Positions 63,081-64,000 of a stretch of 64,000 nucleotides of DNA are shown here, in pieces (within the stretch, counting starts at the first letter, position 1; each line of letters begins with the position of its first letter). This stretch comes from Euclidia mi (Eukaryota; Arthropoda; Insecta; Lepidoptera; Erebidae): positions 67,831,183 through 67,895,182 of the forward strand of contig OX123182.2 in the NCBI GenBank assembly GCA_944739405.2, read 5' to 3'. Made by a program: the position numbers and the translations under genes. The notes below the pieces were generated by a model. The model made no database searches. It saw only the letters and a list, made by a program, of their open reading frames with translations, and was not told the DNA's origin.

Positions 63081-64000
63081 GTGTCGATGGCAATCTAAAT
63101 TGTGCCTGCCCAGAACTTAGCTACGAGTATGGCATTTTCAGTAGCGTCCATAAGTTCCTGTAGCGTGCAAGTATTAGGGCACGCAGGACAAGATATTAAG
63201 TGTCCCATTGTTTGTGGGACGGCACCACACTTGCACTCCAGATTGGTGTTATCTGTAAATCCCCACCTAAGCAGGTTTTCTTTGCTTCGGCCAACCTGTG
63301 TCCTAAGTCTATTTAAAGACTTCCAGGTCAGCCAAGGCAGCTCGTGTCCAGGTGGTGGATTTTCAGCAAGCGGGACGAATGGAGTGGGTAGGTAAGCACT
63401 TTCCCGCCACAGTCTACGCCTTGCCTGTGTTCGCTCTTCATTGAGTGGAGGGACACACCTTAGAAAGCTATTGCGGCTTTTCAGTCTTTGCGGCACCAAG
63501 GTGTTGTTGTGCAAAGGGTGTCGTGAATCTCTTTCCATTCTCGTTCTTTCGCTGGCGCTTGCCACAGCTCTGCGAACCTCTGGTGGCGCTATTCCTGCCA
63601 GTGGATACAGCATTGGTACCGGGGTCGGTTTAAGGCATCCGGTTATGATCCGGCACGTTTCGTTTAGTGCTGTATCGACTAGTTTTGCATGGGCTGAGCG
63701 ATTCCATACTGGGCACGCATATTCACCTGCAGAAAAGGAAAGCGCCAACCCAGTGGTCCGCATTACTATGGGTGAAGCACCCCACTGTGAGGAGGCTAAT
63801 CGGCGCAGCAGGTTGTTACGAGTGTGCACCTTCTTTTTTATATTCTCGCAGTTCTTTCGGAACGTGAGTGACCTGTCCAGGGTAACAACAAGATATTTAG
63901 GGAAGTGGTTGTGTTCAATAGGGACCCCGCCCCAAACAATGTTAAGTTTGCGGCCCGCTTCTCTATTGCGGAGGTGGAATAAGCACGCTTGGGTCTTGCT
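63065..64000 (-). pseudogene. non-LTR retrotransposon C-terminal domain, runs off the window
   Basis: The frame 63095-63829 carries the long domain after RT found in several arthropod LINEs: GLALSFSAGEYACPVWNRSA, NETCRIITGCLKPTPVPML, then a C-terminal Cys/His cluster (ECKCGAVPQTMGHLISCPAC). Upstream (63830-64000) another frame continues the RT thumb. The 3' tail is GAAGAAGAAGAA at 63065-63077. RT itself lies beyond the window end. Confidence 0.75.

Overview
This is eukaryotic, insect-type DNA, most likely from a moth or butterfly. I see no convincing host protein-coding gene and no tRNA or rRNA gene. Nearly everything recognisable is mobile-element sequence: RTE, CR1-like, I-clade and ORF1-only non-LTR retrotransposons, Penelope-like elements, Gypsy-type endogenous retroviruses with env, a BEL/Pao element with env, Helitrons, MITEs, SINEs and solo LTRs. 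The lepidopteran assignment rests on recognised repeat style (RTE 3' ends with ATGT tails, a tRNA-headed SINE sharing that 3' end, Helitrons ending in CTAG) and not on a host gene.

Layout. 0.2-2 kb: an RTE fragment abutting a Gypsy integrase fragment. 2.5-5 kb: unassigned. 5-7.5 kb: a CR1-like LINE on the minus strand. 7.6-11.3 kb: Helitron helicase remains split by a SINE, plus LINE scraps. 13.0-23.8 kb: an endogenous retrovirus (ERV1) with two LTRs and a GTAC target duplication. ERV1 keeps gag and env remnants but has no pol; at the gag/env junction sits a 3.6 kb segment with long inverted arms, and env is broken by two further DNA insertions. 24.6-27 kb: RTE-like and Jockey/CR1-like LINE pieces carrying striking perfect palindromes. 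27.75-38.25 kb: one RTE copy split by a 9.8 kb BEL/Pao element with 217-bp LTRs and a GTGTG duplication; the BEL gag is itself split by a 1.6 kb solo-LTR-like insert. 38.3-44.4 kb: mostly unassigned AT-rich DNA with a tandem hairpin. 44.4-45.2 kb: a solo LTR. 46-48.7 kb: an I-clade LINE. 48.9-52.7 kb: Penelope-like pieces, one split by an ORF1-only LINE. 52.7-54.9 kb: a 328-bp tandem array with a Helitron inside. 57.5-58.2 kb: a second BEL/Pao gag fragment. 58.25-63.08 kb: a second Gypsy endogenous retrovirus (ERV2, minus strand) with nearly complete protease-RT-RNase H but a deleted integrase core and a twice-deleted env. 63.1-64 kb: the 3' end of another LINE.

How the parts relate. The value of the window is its readable insertion history: many insertions have target duplications and an empty site that can be inferred from a neighbouring copy or an interrupted reading frame. 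A second recurring theme is perfect inverted duplications with very short loops, mostly inside retroelement-derived DNA, which look like template-switch events or possibly assembly artefacts. None of the retroelements appears able to move by itself: every pol has stops, frameshifts or deletions. Clade names rest on my reading of motifs, without database comparison.
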